From Plazaster borealis (taxonomy: Eukaryota > Echinodermata > Asteroidea > Forcipulatida > Labidiasteridae), in assembly GCA_021014325.1 (NCBI GenBank), contig CM037461.1, positions 6,601,501 through 6,665,500 of the forward strand: a stretch of 64,000 bases of DNA, read 5' to 3'. Below, in pieces: positions 33,701 to 38,648 of this stretch. The number at the start of each line of letters is the position of its first letter. Position 1 is the first letter of the stretch. The notes under the pieces were generated by a model. It was not told the origin of the DNA. It ran no database searches and saw only the letters and a program-made list of their open reading frames with translations. The translations under genes and the position numbers were made by a program.

Positions 33701-34608
33701 CCATGAGGAGAAATGTCAGCGAAGGCAACTTGGAACTCATCGACAATGATGTCAATGAGAAACTTATGCAGAGCTCTGCTCTTGGTGTCCCGGTTCCAGT
33801 TCCTCGACGGCCTGTGCCAAGGCCAAGGAGTGTAGTCTTGCCACCCGCTGTCAATGAAGGAGCAGAAGTCAAGAGTGCTGATTCGCTGCAAGAGGAGTCA
33901 AAAGGGGATGGAGCTATTGGGAGAATGCCTCCTCCTGTGCCCATATCAAGACCTGGGCAACTTCCTGCAAGTGAGACTCCTCCAGCCTGTCTTAATGCAG
34001 ATGGTGTTGAAGTAGGTATGCCAGAGCCCTCCATGCCACCTCCTCCAGTTCCCAAGACACGTCCAAGGAAGGGTATTTCAGAACAAGTCCCATCTGATCC
34101 CCAACCATCTATGCCAACACTTCCACCTCCTATTCTTCCATCTCGGCCTCGGCATCCATCTGAAGATTCATCTGACACTACTCTCAGCTTTGAAAAGTCG
34201 TCAACGTTAAATACACAAGAAATGCTTGGTAACCCATCATTCACAACATTGGACGAGAACTTTCCAGACGTTCATCCTAATCCTACCAACAGCAATAACA
34301 GTTCTTCCACAAGTGATATTATCGACGATGACCGTCCAAGGATTCCAAGTGTCCCTGCCAGGAGAGCACCACCAGTGCCAGCCTCTCGTCCAAGTGCTGT
34401 TGGGCCGGACGTGTCATTAATGAATTTGGATGAGGAGCCCCATATGCCAATGCTTGCTCCGCCTCCTGTTCCGCCAACTAGACCTTGCCGCCCCACTACC
34501 ACTGAAGTACCTCAAGGTGCAACAGGGAATTCTTTTGATGGGAGTTTAGAAGGACCTGCCGGGGCACCACCACCACTTCCAGCAAGACCAAATATTATCC
34601 CTTACTGA
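536..34608 (+). CDS. SYNJ: Synaptojanin (Sac + 5-phosphatase + RRM + proline-rich tail), 5' truncated by window edge, 18 exons
   Basis: Phosphoinositide phosphatase that strips phosphates from PI(4,5)P2 and relatives during clathrin uncoating and endocytosis; known of the family, not shown here. Joining the 18 exons listed below gives one continuous frame of 4090 nt, about 1362 residues plus a stop. Order of domains: Sac domain (residues ~1-345; its first ~180-200 residues lie upstream of the window) with catalytic CLDCLDRT at ~223; 5-phosphatase domain (~368-695) with WNVNGG (375), FEEM, CGDFNYR (568) and SPAWTDR (641); RRM-like domain (~705-825); proline-rich tail (~850-1362). The domain order is diagnostic of synaptojanin. 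All junctions are GT-AG and phases agree, so the gene looks intact. Invertebrates usually have one copy; I cannot tell SYNJ1 from SYNJ2 ancestry. Confidence 0.96.
1207..2107. mobile_element. hAT-like nonautonomous element with internal tandem repeats
   Basis: Ends match as inverted repeats: CAGGGTTCTCCACA at 1207 against TGTGGAGAACCCTG ending at 2107, with TTTTGTCCGGGC just inside both ends. GGTCAT occurs directly outside both ends (1201-1206 and 2108-2113), a likely target duplication (hAT elements usually make 8 bp). Inside are about nine ~31-bp tandem units containing TTGCGCAA (1245-1560) and a TTA microsatellite (1829-1856). No transposase frame. Confidence 0.7.
1245..1560. repeat. ~31-bp tandem repeat inside the hAT-like element
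   Basis: Unit approximates CCTGCACGATCGTCAAATTG followed by CGCAAACTATT. About nine degenerate copies; each carries a GATCG core and a TTGCGCAA palindrome. Subterminal repeats of this kind often bind transposase; that role is inference. Confidence 0.75.
3281..3429 (+). CDS. SYNJ: Synaptojanin exon b (Sac domain)
   Basis: Encodes [20 protein letters not shown], one of the most conserved Sac blocks. Acceptor TTTATAG ending at 3280; donor gtgagt at 3430 splits the Arg codon at FDR. A SINE insertion begins at intron position 18 and its target duplication at position 6. Confidence 0.96.
3447..3944 (+). mobile_element. tRNA-like SINE/composite element inserted next to a splice donor
   Basis: A 498-bp insertion flanked by the perfect 12-bp duplication TCTAAATAATTT (3435-3446 and 3945-3956). 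It contains a conserved module starting GTCGCATCCCCTTAAGGTGA (~3481), a tRNA-like head (~3639-3712) with A box (AGCTCAGTCGGTAGAG) and B box (GGTTCAAGTCC), and the tail TCAATTTTTCTTTGTTCAA. The tail sequence also occurs inverted near the left end (3455-3475), so the ends fold back. The anticodon loop reads ACGTTAA, hinting at a GTT (Asn) tRNA ancestor. Confidence 0.8.
3957..4652. other. Rest of intron b-c, with a tRNA-Leu-type SINE
   Basis: Apart from the SINE at ~4165-4395 nothing coding is seen. The intron ends in a weak pyrimidine tract before the acceptor TGTAG at 4648-4652. Confidence 0.55.
4165..4395 (+). mobile_element. tRNA-Leu-derived SINE, subfamily with long tail
   Basis: Head starts GTGTCATGGCCGAGCGG and carries the B box GGGTTCGATTC, ending TTGACAC, which pairs with the 5' GTGTCA. 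The body resembles the copies at 13913-14210 and 38218-38565 (AAAGTTGGGAAGG region), so these form one subfamily. Confidence 0.75.
4653..4749 (+). CDS. SYNJ: Synaptojanin exon c (Sac domain)
   Basis: Encodes [20 protein letters not shown] in frame, the Sac block that follows the split Arg codon. Acceptor AG 4651-4652, donor gtaact at 4750, phase 0 end. Confidence 0.94.
4750..7731. other. Intron c-d
   Basis: Contains the MITE 4924-5322, a single-copy relative of the 33-bp minisatellite (about 5511-5630, opposite orientation to 26.8 kb) and otherwise AT-rich sequence. An open frame of 144 codons at 6644-7078 has no recognisable domain and no splice-site context, and I do not call it a gene. 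Confidence 0.55.
4924..5322. mobile_element. Foldback MITE family M2, copy 1
   Basis: Terminal AAAGGGAAAGTATACCTTTGG against the inverted CATATACCTTCCCTTTAA. The interior GAGCGGTTATGTCCACGCAG is shared almost exactly with copies at 14680-15070 and 22688-23070. Confidence 0.75.
7732..7898 (+). CDS. SYNJ: Synaptojanin exon d (Sac domain)
   Basis: Encodes [20 protein letters not shown] and the following helix region before the catalytic loop. Acceptor TCATCAG ends 7731; donor gtgagt at 7899 leaves two bases (aa) for a split codon. Confidence 0.94.
7899..9602. other. Intron d-e
   Basis: Begins with a GTTT microsatellite (~7934-7974), then a repeat whose GGTTTGCGGTAACACC motif (~8021) recurs at 37.91 kb and inverted at 38.63 kb, then a SINE at ~8570-8865. 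The rest shows no coding sequence. Confidence 0.55.
8570..8865 (+). mobile_element. SINE with B box and shared 3' tail
   Basis: Carries the B-box-like CTGGTTCGAATCCC (8637-8650), a body with GATGGCGTGGGTTTCCCTGG, and ends TGATTAAGTTCACTTTTTTG ... AATAAATAAATAAAT. That tail is shared with the tRNA-Leu SINEs here, suggesting the same LINE partner (inference). Confidence 0.65.
9603..9684 (+). CDS. SYNJ: Synaptojanin exon e (Sac catalytic CX5R loop)
   Basis: Encodes [20 protein letters not shown]: the Sac phosphatase signature, with Cys ~223 as nucleophile and Arg ~229 in CX5R. Both residues are present, so the 4-phosphatase site should be active (inference). Acceptor TTTTACAG, donor gtaaga. Confidence 0.97.
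9788..10157 (+). mobile_element. Foldback MITE family M1, copy 1
   Basis: Ends AAAGGTATCGTACACGTTTG and an inverted version ending GTGTTCAGTGCCTTTAAAGG. Interior blocks such as GACTCCCTCTGAAGTAACGT and CTATCTGAAAGCACACAAAT match the copies at 25470, 27351, 43318 and 44555. Confidence 0.8.
10233..10432. mobile_element. Foldback MITE with GGGCCC-type ends
   Basis: Left end CAGGGCTGAATTTCATAGAG, right end CTCTATGAAATTGGGCCCTG, inverted. Same family as 41003-41237 and the shorter 51424-51524. Confidence 0.75.
11466..11618 (+). CDS. SYNJ: Synaptojanin exon f (Sac domain)
   Basis: Encodes [20 protein letters not shown], the conserved block after the catalytic loop. 153 nt, phase 0 at both ends, so skipping it would keep the frame. 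Acceptor ATGTAG, donor gtaagt. Confidence 0.95.
11619..12809. other. Intron f-g with SINE tails
   Basis: Two copies of a SINE tail (CACTGTAGCTTGCAAGCCTG around 11706 and 12218), a reversed tRNA-Leu SINE ending near 12515, an ATA microsatellite at 12541, and a hairpin TGTGTTTGTCAACACACC at ~12689 that recurs at ~26535. No coding sequence. Confidence 0.55.
12180..12515 (-). mobile_element. tRNA-Leu-derived SINE
   Basis: Read on the - strand it starts with TGGCCGAGCGGTTATGAG near 12498 and carries AGCAGAGTGTTGGTTCGGGT (B box), then the ACACTTGTGTCCTTGAGCAA body and the CTTGGTTTCATTACCAGAAA tail. Confidence 0.75.
12810..12975 (+). CDS. SYNJ: Synaptojanin exon g (end of Sac domain)
   Basis: Encodes [20 protein letters not shown] and [12 protein letters not shown]. 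The [12 protein letters not shown] block is characteristic of the synaptojanin Sac C-terminus. Acceptor TCATCTAG, donor gtgagg at 12976, one base carried over. Confidence 0.96.
13017..13270 (+). mobile_element. tRNA-Leu(CAA)-derived SINE, clearest head
   Basis: Positions 13017-13104 fold as a type II tRNA: 5' GTGTCGT pairs with 3' ATGACAC (one G-U pair); the anticodon loop in the related copies is CTCAAGC with CAA at the anticodon positions, between CCGGA and TCTGG; a long variable arm (TTTATGATCAGCAGAGTG) follows, as in tRNA-Leu. It is not a functional tRNA gene, because it continues into the SINE body. Confidence 0.8.
13913..14210 (-). mobile_element. tRNA-Leu-derived SINE, long-tail subfamily
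   Basis: Head at the right end (TCGAGGCCGAGCGGGTTTAG read on the - strand), with the tail TTTGGGCTATCGACCCAAAT at the left, itself a small palindrome. Same tail at 38265. Confidence 0.75.
14289..14477 (+). CDS. SYNJ: Synaptojanin exon h (Sac/5-phosphatase linker and start of 5-phosphatase)
   Basis: Encodes the linker and then [14 protein letters not shown], the first strand of inositol 5-phosphatases, followed by [19 protein letters not shown]. Acceptor CATTAG at 14288; donor gtgggt at 14478 is somewhat non-consensus but the only one that keeps phase. Confidence 0.95.
14478..15862. other. Intron h-i
   Basis: Contains the M2 MITE copy 14680-15070 and a repeat at ~15415-15600 (AAGCCATTTTTTGTCC ... 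AACCACGTGACC, then ATGTCGCAACTCTCTCAATA) that also occurs at 41.25-41.39 kb with its first part inverted. No coding sequence. Confidence 0.55.
14680..15070. mobile_element. Foldback MITE family M2, copy 2
   Basis: Ends AAAGGGATTGTATACGTTTG and inverted CCAAACGTATACAGCCCCTT; interior GAGCGGTTATGTCCACGCAG identical to copy 1. Confidence 0.8.
15863..15965 (+). CDS. SYNJ: Synaptojanin exon i (5-phosphatase)
   Basis: Encodes [20 protein letters not shown]: the FEEM motif supplies the conserved Glu of 5-phosphatases (QE in other family members). Acceptor TTTCACAG, donor gtaagg at 15966, two bases carried over. Confidence 0.96.
16330..16618 (-). mobile_element. Non-LTR retrotransposon (LINE) ORF2 C-terminal fragment
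   Basis: The - strand frame reads [35 protein letters not shown] and [12 protein letters not shown], matching the conserved end of LINE reverse-transcriptase proteins (R-W..H..R......P..V..G...G.RRRGRPK.RW.D). Truncated at its 5' end; no upstream RT domain is seen. Confidence 0.75.
16719..17056 (+). mobile_element. tRNA-like SINE module followed by its 5' module (rearranged copy)
   Basis: The tRNA-like part (CGGCACGTTAATCCGG, GGTTCAAATCC, TCAATTTTTCTTTGTTCAAC) comes first, then the GTTGCATCCCC module at ~16896. This is the reverse order of the element at 3447-3944, as expected for a tandem array or head-to-tail insertion. Confidence 0.65.
17205..17270 (+). mobile_element. SINE remnant abutting exon j
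   Basis: GGCTCAGTTTGGTGGAGCGC resembles the A-box region and TTCTTCTTTGTTCAACCCC the SINE tail. It provides most of the pyrimidine tract before the acceptor at 17287-17288. Confidence 0.6.
17289..17429 (+). CDS. SYNJ: Synaptojanin exon j (5-phosphatase)
   Basis: Encodes [20 protein letters not shown], then [20 protein letters not shown]. Acceptor ATACCAG; donor gtaaga at 17430 splits an Arg codon. Confidence 0.95.
17648..18365. mobile_element. Insertion of ~718 bp into an older MITE
   Basis: The flanks TTTCTGTGAAATATT and ATTTCCCTCTGAAATGAA are continuous in the related copy at ~1045-1070, which acts as an empty site. TATT is duplicated at both edges. The insert begins GTGACGTCACAGCACCCC and ends CTGTTGCTTCACAT, with imperfect inverted similarity. 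It could be a DNA transposon derivative or a solo LTR (TGAC...CACA). A 149-codon open frame on the - strand has no domain I recognise. Confidence 0.6.
18717..19309. repeat. 80-bp minisatellite, about 7.4 copies
   Basis: Units begin AAGTTTGTTTATACTACATT at 18717, 18797, 18877, 18957, 18997 (shortened unit), 19070, 19150 and 19230. Copies differ at few positions (CAAAGC/AAAAAC near the end), and one is cut to 40 bp. The unit length is not a multiple of three, so open frames over it are meaningless. Confidence 0.95.
19540..19732 (+). CDS. SYNJ: Synaptojanin exon k (5-phosphatase core)
   Basis: Encodes [20 protein letters not shown] and [20 protein letters not shown]: the GNKGAV and H-F-A-A-G blocks around the active site. 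Acceptor TTTTTCAAG, donor gtaagt. Phase 0 end. Confidence 0.97.
19733..20994. other. Intron k-l
   Basis: Contains one short palindromic MITE (20714-20855); the rest shows nothing beyond AT-rich intron sequence. Confidence 0.55.
20714..20855. mobile_element. Short foldback MITE, CGATTTCACAAAG ends
   Basis: Left GGGGCCGATTTCACAAAG, right TTTTGTGAAATCGACCCCT, with inner arms GATAAGACTAGTCTTATC. Same family as 40855-41001. Confidence 0.75.
20995..21153 (+). CDS. SYNJ: Synaptojanin exon l (5-phosphatase motif 1)
   Basis: Encodes [16 protein letters not shown], the GD(F/L)NxR signature of 5-phosphatases (Asp ~570, Asn ~572). 159 nt, phase 0 at both ends. Acceptor TCGCAG, donor gtaaga. Confidence 0.97.
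21555..21835 (-). mobile_element. tRNA-Leu SINE fragment fused to a tRNA-like SINE tail
   Basis: The - strand reads AGTGTGGGTTCGAGTCCCGG and TGACACTTGTGTCCTTAAGC; its head stops at 21775, where TTGTTCAACCCCAATTTATT from the other family begins in + orientation. This looks like an insertion or recombination junction. Confidence 0.65.
22688..23070. mobile_element. Foldback MITE family M2, copy 3
   Basis: Interior ACTAACCTGTGAAGATTTCA and GAGCGGCTATGTCCACGCAA match copies 1 and 2; the right end CAAACGTGTACGATGCCTTT matches family M1 termini, so M1 and M2 share ends. Confidence 0.75.
23235..23476 (+). CDS. SYNJ: Synaptojanin exon m (5-phosphatase motif 2)
   Basis: Encodes [35 protein letters not shown] and [14 protein letters not shown]: substrate loop, PAWTDR signature and catalytic SDH. 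Acceptor TTTGCAG ending 23234 is chosen over the AG at 23240-23241 because it keeps phase with the conserved TFQGFHEG. Donor gtattg at 23477 is weak. Confidence 0.95.
23605..23895 (-). mobile_element. Non-LTR retrotransposon (LINE) C-terminal fragment
   Basis: The - strand frame ends with [35 protein letters not shown] and [12 protein letters not shown] then a stop. The R....H.Y.L...R......F..R....WN.LP......FK..v..yL pattern is typical of CR1/Jockey-type ORF2 ends. The upstream RT is missing. Confidence 0.8.
24205..24545. repeat. Cryptic repeat rich in CCAATTGG
   Basis: The palindromic words CCAATTGG, CCAGTTGG and AATTGGAAT recur over ~340 bp on both strands, without a fixed period. Likely a decayed self-complementary element. 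Confidence 0.65.
25140..25358 (+). CDS. SYNJ: Synaptojanin exon n (end of 5-phosphatase, start of RRM-like domain)
   Basis: Completes [14 protein letters not shown] and continues through [14 protein letters not shown], the GPPDGT motif that marks the synaptojanin RRM-like domain. Acceptor TTTTTCACAG, donor gtgagt, split Arg codon. Confidence 0.96.
25470..25931 (-). mobile_element. Foldback MITE family M1, copy 2 (inverted)
   Basis: Contains ACGTTACTTCAGAGGGAGTC and ATTTGTGTGCTTTCAGATAG, the reverse complements of blocks in the other M1 copies. Ends AAAGGCACTGAACACGTTTG and CCAAACGTGTACAGTTCCTT. About 90 bp longer than its relatives. Confidence 0.8.
26806..27163. repeat. 33-bp minisatellite, about 11 copies
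   Basis: Unit ATGCCATAGCGGCCACAAGC followed by GGCTTGTACTGAA. As 33 is divisible by three, the - strand stays open as 11-residue repeats ([11 protein letters not shown]); I regard that as a by-product. A single unit with the same flanks is at ~5560-5610 in opposite orientation. Confidence 0.93.
27351..27724 (+). mobile_element. Foldback MITE family M1, copy 3
   Basis: AAAGGCATCGTACACGTTTG and inverted CAAACGTGTACGATGCCTTT, a near-perfect terminal inverted repeat. Directly joined to an M3 element through TTTAAAGGGACTCATTGCC. Confidence 0.85.
27719..28467. mobile_element. Long-armed foldback MITE family M3 interrupted by a SINE
   Basis: Left arm (AAAGGGACTCATTGCCTTTG ... AGTAGAATATAATGATTCAC) pairs with the right arm (GAATCATTATATTCTACTTT ... 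AAAGGTAATGAGTCCCTTTA). The SINE at 27952-28368 splits the right arm. Confidence 0.85.
27952..28368 (+). mobile_element. tRNA-Leu-derived SINE nested in M3
   Basis: Flanked by the 8-bp duplication TGAATCAT (27944-27951 and 28369-28376). Head GGCCGAGCGGATAAG, loop ACTCAAGC, B box GGTTCGAGTCC, body with AAGAGAAGGGGTTCGCCCCG, AT-rich tail ending in ATT repeats. The most complete copy in the window. Confidence 0.88.
28555..28633 (+). CDS. SYNJ: Synaptojanin exon o (RRM-like domain)
   Basis: Encodes [20 protein letters not shown], the RNP1-like strand and following helix of the RRM-like domain. 79 nt. Acceptor CTTGCAG, donor gtacat at 28634. Confidence 0.93.
28634..28993. other. Short intron o-p with repeated hairpins
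   Basis: A 360-bp intron. Contains AGGTGTTC-N13-GAACACCT (28715-28743) and two relatives on either side (~28663 and ~28768). Confidence 0.6.
28994..29162 (+). CDS. SYNJ: Synaptojanin exon p (end of RRM-like domain)
   Basis: Encodes [20 protein letters not shown], the last strand and helix of the domain, then an acidic linker ending SFDMDG. Acceptor GTTGTAG, donor gtgaga, one base carried over. Confidence 0.94.
29241..29460 (+). mobile_element. tRNA-like SINE
   Basis: GTCGCATCCCCTTAAGGTGA module, then AGCTCAGTTGGTAGAGC (A box), GGTTCAAATCCTG (B box) and GTCAATTTTTCTTTGTTCAA. Same family as 3447-3944, with a shorter middle. Confidence 0.8.
29462..29695 (+). other. Unrecognised coding-like open frame
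   Basis: Reads [18 protein letters not shown], then [20 protein letters not shown] and CFPFRGHVL before a stop. The composition is protein-like and unlike the flanking AT-rich frames, but I recognise no domain. It begins right after a SINE tail. It could be a fragment of a retrocopy or transposon gene, or chance. Confidence 0.3.
30140..30555 (-). mobile_element. tRNA-Leu-derived SINE
   Basis: Head at the right end (GTGTCGTGGCCGAGCGGATA on the - strand); left tail with TTCTTATATAGCGCTTTATA after an AATAATAATAAC microsatellite. Nearly the full-length opposite of 27952-28368. Confidence 0.85.
30803..31145 (+). mobile_element. tRNA-Leu-derived SINE
   Basis: GTCGCGGCCGAGCGGTTTAG, loop ACTCAAGT, then ACACGTGTGTCCTTGAGCAA and a tail ending GCGCTATATAAGAGTCGATA plus TTA repeats. 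Confidence 0.82.
31875..32308 (+). CDS. SYNJ: Synaptojanin exon q (proline-rich tail, part 1)
   Basis: 434 nt coding an acidic start ([13 protein letters not shown]), then proline-rich sequence with repeated RP motifs ([31 protein letters not shown]). Such tails bind SH3 domains of endophilin and amphiphysin in known synaptojanins. Acceptor TTCTTGCAG, donor gtaaga, phase 0 end. Confidence 0.92.
32309..33486. other. Intron q-r
   Basis: Contains an ATA microsatellite (32414-32430), GT-rich stretches and a SINE tail at ~33125-33390 ending GCGCTATATATAAGAACTAG. No coding sequence. Confidence 0.55.
33487..34608 (+). CDS. SYNJ: Synaptojanin terminal exon r (proline-rich tail, part 2, stop)
   Basis: 373 codons plus TGA at 34606-34608. 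At least seven motifs of the form P-P-(V/L)-P-x-(x)-R-P at fairly even intervals, e.g. [33 protein letters not shown], with the C-terminus [14 protein letters not shown] see no NPF tripeptide, which the long vertebrate isoform uses to bind EH domains. A 201-codon antisense frame is a shadow. Confidence 0.94.
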   Translation, partial: SSGISKPFEVSHKAHASSEDEALKLLQDLGMDLKTPATRFQAHPSSGSTMRQVQSSGDLQLGKFDMSDSEDAMRRNVSEGNLELIDNDVNEKLMQSSALGVPVPVPRRPVPRPRSVVLPPAVNEGAEVKSADSLQEESKGDGAIGRMPPPVPISRPGQLPASETPPACLNADGVEVGMPEPSMPPPPVPKTRPRKGISEQVPSDPQPSMPTLPPPILPSRPRHPSEDSSDTTLSFEKSSTLNTQEMLGNPSFTTLDENFPDVHPNPTNSNNSSSTSDIIDDDRPRIPSVPARRAPPVPASRPSAVGPDVSLMNLDEEPHMPMLAPPPVPPTRPCRPTTTEVPQGATGNSFDGSLEGPAGAPPPLPARPNIIPY

Positions 34609-35123
34609 TAATCAATAGGCATTCTATTCGTTGGCCATGCCAAGCATTTGAAATAATAGCTAGTAGGATGAAAGAGCTTTGGACCATCAAGGAGGGGTAA
34701 GCTATACCTTATTTTTGCAAGAATGATAACTTTTTATCTGAGTTCAGACCTTTTTATGTCTGCGTGGTGTAAAATACGCAACTGTCAGGTTCTTCTATAC
34801 AATAAATCAGTCTCTTTGATCTATTTCTCTTTAGTACTGTAACTGTTCTCAGAAGCCATGGAAACTCATTTTCTTAGGGGGTTACTTCATAAAAGGTGGA
34901 CATGCCATCATTTCAACATACCTTAGATAATGTTGATCATAGTTTTAAACCTTTTTGTTAGCAATGATTCTCGCTCCTGTTTTTGAGGTTACTTTTATGC
35001 ATTACACATGCAATTCAATTGAGTAAGTTTCTTTTGACCAGGCTGCTTTCGTTGTGTAGACATTTACAAAAAAACCTGGTATACAGTGAATGTTAATGTT
35101 TTGTACCTAATTCGTAAAATAAA
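34609..35123 (+). other. SYNJ: Synaptojanin 3' UTR with candidate poly(A) signals
   Basis: AATAAA at 34801-34806 (192 nt after the stop) and again at 35118-35123. Either could direct 3' end formation; transcript data would decide. Confidence 0.5.
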
Positions 35124-35168
35124 CATAGACATGTTAGTCTGATGGATAAAACAAGGAAGGTAGTGGTA

Positions 35169-35388
35169 GCACTTAAAGACCAACTAGTTACACACAAAAA
35201 CTGTGTGAGCTTTCATAGCAACAACTACTTCATCATGAAGGGAACAACCTGAGTAACATGTTATATAAAAAATAAAATAAAAGTTATGGGTGAATTCACC
35301 CTTAACTTTCTTGCATCTGATGTAGTAGTTGTTGCCGCTACGAAAGCTCATGCGCTTTTTTATGCAATTCGTTAGTCTTTAAGTGCTT
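35169..35388. mobile_element. Foldback MITE downstream of synaptojanin
   Basis: GCACTTAAAGACCAACTAGTT pairs with the end TCGTTAGTCTTTAAGTGC; inner arms AGCTTTCATAGCAACAACTA and AGTTGTTGCCGCTACGAAAG also pair. Confidence 0.7.
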
Positions 35389-35965
35389 GTTCTTATTCCA
35401 ATAACCAACCAGAAATAAGAATTGCTTTTACCCTTCCAAGAGTTAGTGACATCGGGAGCCAAGGAAGCATTGGCTGAGGGAACAAGGTTTTTACCAAGCT
35501 TATTTGCCAGAGGCCATAATCTTCTGGCATGCCATCAGAAGTAATAAGCCATTTGCGAGTTAGATTTGAATAATGTCTGGTATAATGAGAGTTGCTATGT
35601 CACTTGGCTCGGGGTAAGCTTTTGCATAGTTACTTAAGAGATGACAAACGCCCGAACACAATTCTGAATGATTGTTTATGGCAAAAGGGTACCAGGCTTC
35701 GTCCATCTGGAAGGTGCTCTACAAAAGCTTGCCCCGGATCCATGTGACTTAGAAACTGTTCCCAGTCTGAGGAATTTAAATTTAAGAGGTAACTTTTGAC
35801 TAAGCAATTCAGTGTTCAAGAAATTGTTGAAATAGAACTGGCAAATGGCAATATTAGAAGTCGTTTCATTGTGATTCACAGCAGCTGCTTCGCCTAGCCT
35901 CCGTCACAAGTAAGCCTATGAAGCATGACCACCTCGCTTACAAAACGCTCATAATGCTATTATGG
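35389..35965. other. Intergenic, nothing recognised
   Basis: No coding signal, RNA gene or clear repeat structure seen. Confidence 0.5.
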
Positions 35966-37806
35966 CAACATAGAAGATATGGACAATTCCACCGTTACGG
36001 ACGTTACATACAGGGGTGACTAGCAATTTTTAGGAAACAAAGTAACATACTTGCAGTCAAAGTAGATTTTATTTATTTTGCACATCATTACTATAGGCCC
36101 TAGTGTATAACATGACATAGTGAAACTGTACTTAGCTTGGTTTATTAATTACATATAATCACTGAGACTTTTCAAGCTCCTTGACATATTGGTAAAACTC
36201 TGTGAAGTTTCTGGGCAGAGGTTTTTTAAAACAACTATGCAGTAGTAGATATAAGTTCCCTCTATACAAACATAATTGACAATTTAGAAAAAATCATTTT
36301 GATAATGGACAAATATGAAGTTTTTGCGATGTGAAATAACGTGGGAAGAAACTCAAGAATAATGATTTTCGGCTTTAAATTGAATGTTGAATGTAAGATA
36401 AGCCTTACAGACATCTGGACATTGATCAGAGATGATATTTGAACCTTGAAAAAAGGCATGGTAATCCAAAGGCCACTAGCCTATACATATGTGGTTTATG
36501 TTTTGAAAGGCTTTTGAGGCTATTTAATAAAATATTACTCATTTTTGAGGGCAAAATTACTTTCAAATAGGAATGATATCATGCCTGCATTAATGGAATC
36601 AATAATCAATCAGGATGTGCACTTTAAAAACTCTTCTTATAAACACTGAACAATTGTCAAAAACAATGTAGAATCAGGCCGGAATGCCCATAAAGAGGCA
36701 TTGTCGCCCAACAGGAAACGTTTAAATTCTAGGTTATTAATTGGCAAACTTCAAGAATAATTAAAATCTTTAGCCTACTCATTTTCTGAGGAAAACAAAT
36801 TGGGAATCACATTAAGAATATCAGTGTCTGCATTGAATCAATAATCAATTCACTTTAACAATTATTTCATATAAACACTGAACAACTGTCAATAACCAAA
36901 TGTAGAATCAGGACAGAATGTACAGGACAGAATGTCCAGGACAAAATGTCCAGGACAGAAGGTTCATGACGAGGCATTGTCATAACGTCTTTCTAGCCAT
37001 GTGCATTTTATAACAAACGGTTACAAACGCTTTTTTAAGACCAACTAAACTTCAAGAAAGATTAAAAATCATTTCAGCTTTGCTGACATCAAAGTCAAAG
37101 TAAATACGGCTCCCCAGCATTATGATTTTGGGTTGCTCGAGTTTTGTTATAACATCCTCCCCGGCTGGCCACGTGCACATATATGTTTCTGACGTCATAA
37201 CCAAAACGGTAACCGAGCTCACAACTCGGTTATCGTTCAGTCTGAACAGCAGAACCAACGACCAACAACCGAAACAATTTTTGGTTACCGCACCCCAGAT
37301 CATTATGCTGTATACTGCCTGCCTTGGACATGTGTTTCTAACATTCCCACCAAAAGGCATAAAACTGATACAATTTATACTCAACTGACCTAGTTCTATG
37401 TGCATCGGTCTTTTTTCATGTTAAATAGGGGTGTGTACATTTTATTTATTACTATTGTGCTGTGTAATGTGTAACGTCCGTAACGTAACGTCCGTAACAA
37501 AATTTTGTAACGTCCGTAACGCTCGTTAGCCTAGTTCTAATTATTGGATTTTCAAGTTTCATTGTGGATAAAGTTACCATCAAAAAACGCTTTGAATAAA
37601 AAAATCATTATTAGATTTTGTTTTAGAGTAATAAGATGACCAAAATGTTACGGACGTTACATGGGCGTGTGGAAAAAAACGTTTTTTAAATGTTGCTGTT
37701 GATAAATAATGAAAGATTTTACCTGCAAAAGTGAAAAAAGTTCAAAAAGTCCTATTTGAAATTCTTTGAGTTATGTCAACTTTCGCGTGGAATTGTCCAT
37801 ATGCAC
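35966..37806. mobile_element. Element with ATATGGACAATTCCAC ends and repeated TAACGTCCGTAAC motif
   Basis: The ends are inverted: ATATGGACAATTCCACC at ~35974 and GTGGAATTGTCCATAT at ~37786. Inside, GTTACGGACGTTAC or its complement occurs near both ends and in a cluster at 37470-37520. A partly repeated internal block (AAACACTGAACAATTGTCAA at ~36640 and again at ~36880) suggests an internal duplication. No transposase frame. Confidence 0.55.
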
Positions 37807-38217
37807 TACAAATTTATATCAAGTTATTTAAAACGGCATCATGAGTGTTCTACAAGTGATGCGGTGATGCGTTACAGCGTTTACTTATAAGTTCATACAC
37901 AATGTTTATTCAGTTTGCGGTAACACCATGTGTATATATCTACTTATATGTAGCTGTATAGATTTGTTCTTTGAGAACTTGTCTTGCTATTTATTCTACT
38001 GGCCCTGTGGAGTAGAATTTGGGAGACTACTTAGTTCTGAAACGAACTTCCCTGCATATGAACTACTACTTTCGCTAAGACGTGGATCGAGAGACCCCTC
38101 GTTGTTAACTTCACTGCCCAGAAGTGACTGTGTAAGTCCTTAATAGTCTCCTGAATTCCTAAATCTACTCCGGGGGGTAGAATAATGTTGGGGGTTTTTT
38201 ATGAGAGATCGCCTTAC

Positions 38218-38565
38218 ATCACAAGGCCGGAGGCCACTTGAAGGTGAGGGTTATACTTAATTGATTTGGGCTATCGACCCAAATCAACTGCCACCAGAGG
38301 CACGTTGCCACCTACTCGTGGGGCTGAAAAGGGGTTGCCCCCTTCACAGTCCGAAAGAATGTACATGTAGGCATGGGTATCATCCACTAGGAGCCTGGCT
38401 GTAGAATTAAATGCACTACCTTCCGAACTGTTTACGAAGCAATTATGGTTAGGTGCCTTGTTCAAGGGCACAAGTGTCGTGACCGGGATTTGAACCCTCA
38501 CTGCTGCTGACAACACCAGAGCTTGGGTCCAGTGAACTAGACCGCTCTGCCTCGACACGCTAAGA
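38218..38565 (-). mobile_element. tRNA-Leu-derived SINE, long-tail subfamily
   Basis: - strand head with TCGAGGCAGAGCGGTCTAG near 38555 and B box GGGTTCAAATCCCGG; tail TTTGGGCTATCGACCCAAAT at 38264. Confidence 0.75.
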
Positions 38566-38648
38566 AATAGCAAGACAAGTTCCCAAAGAACACATCTACA
38601 CAGCTAAGTAGATATATTCACATGGTGTTACCGCAAACTGAATATACA

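Noticed and set aside
33639..34244. 201-codon open frame on the - strand
   Set aside because: Lies wholly antisense to the proline-rich last exon of synaptojanin; Gly/Ser-rich composition is the mirror of proline codons.
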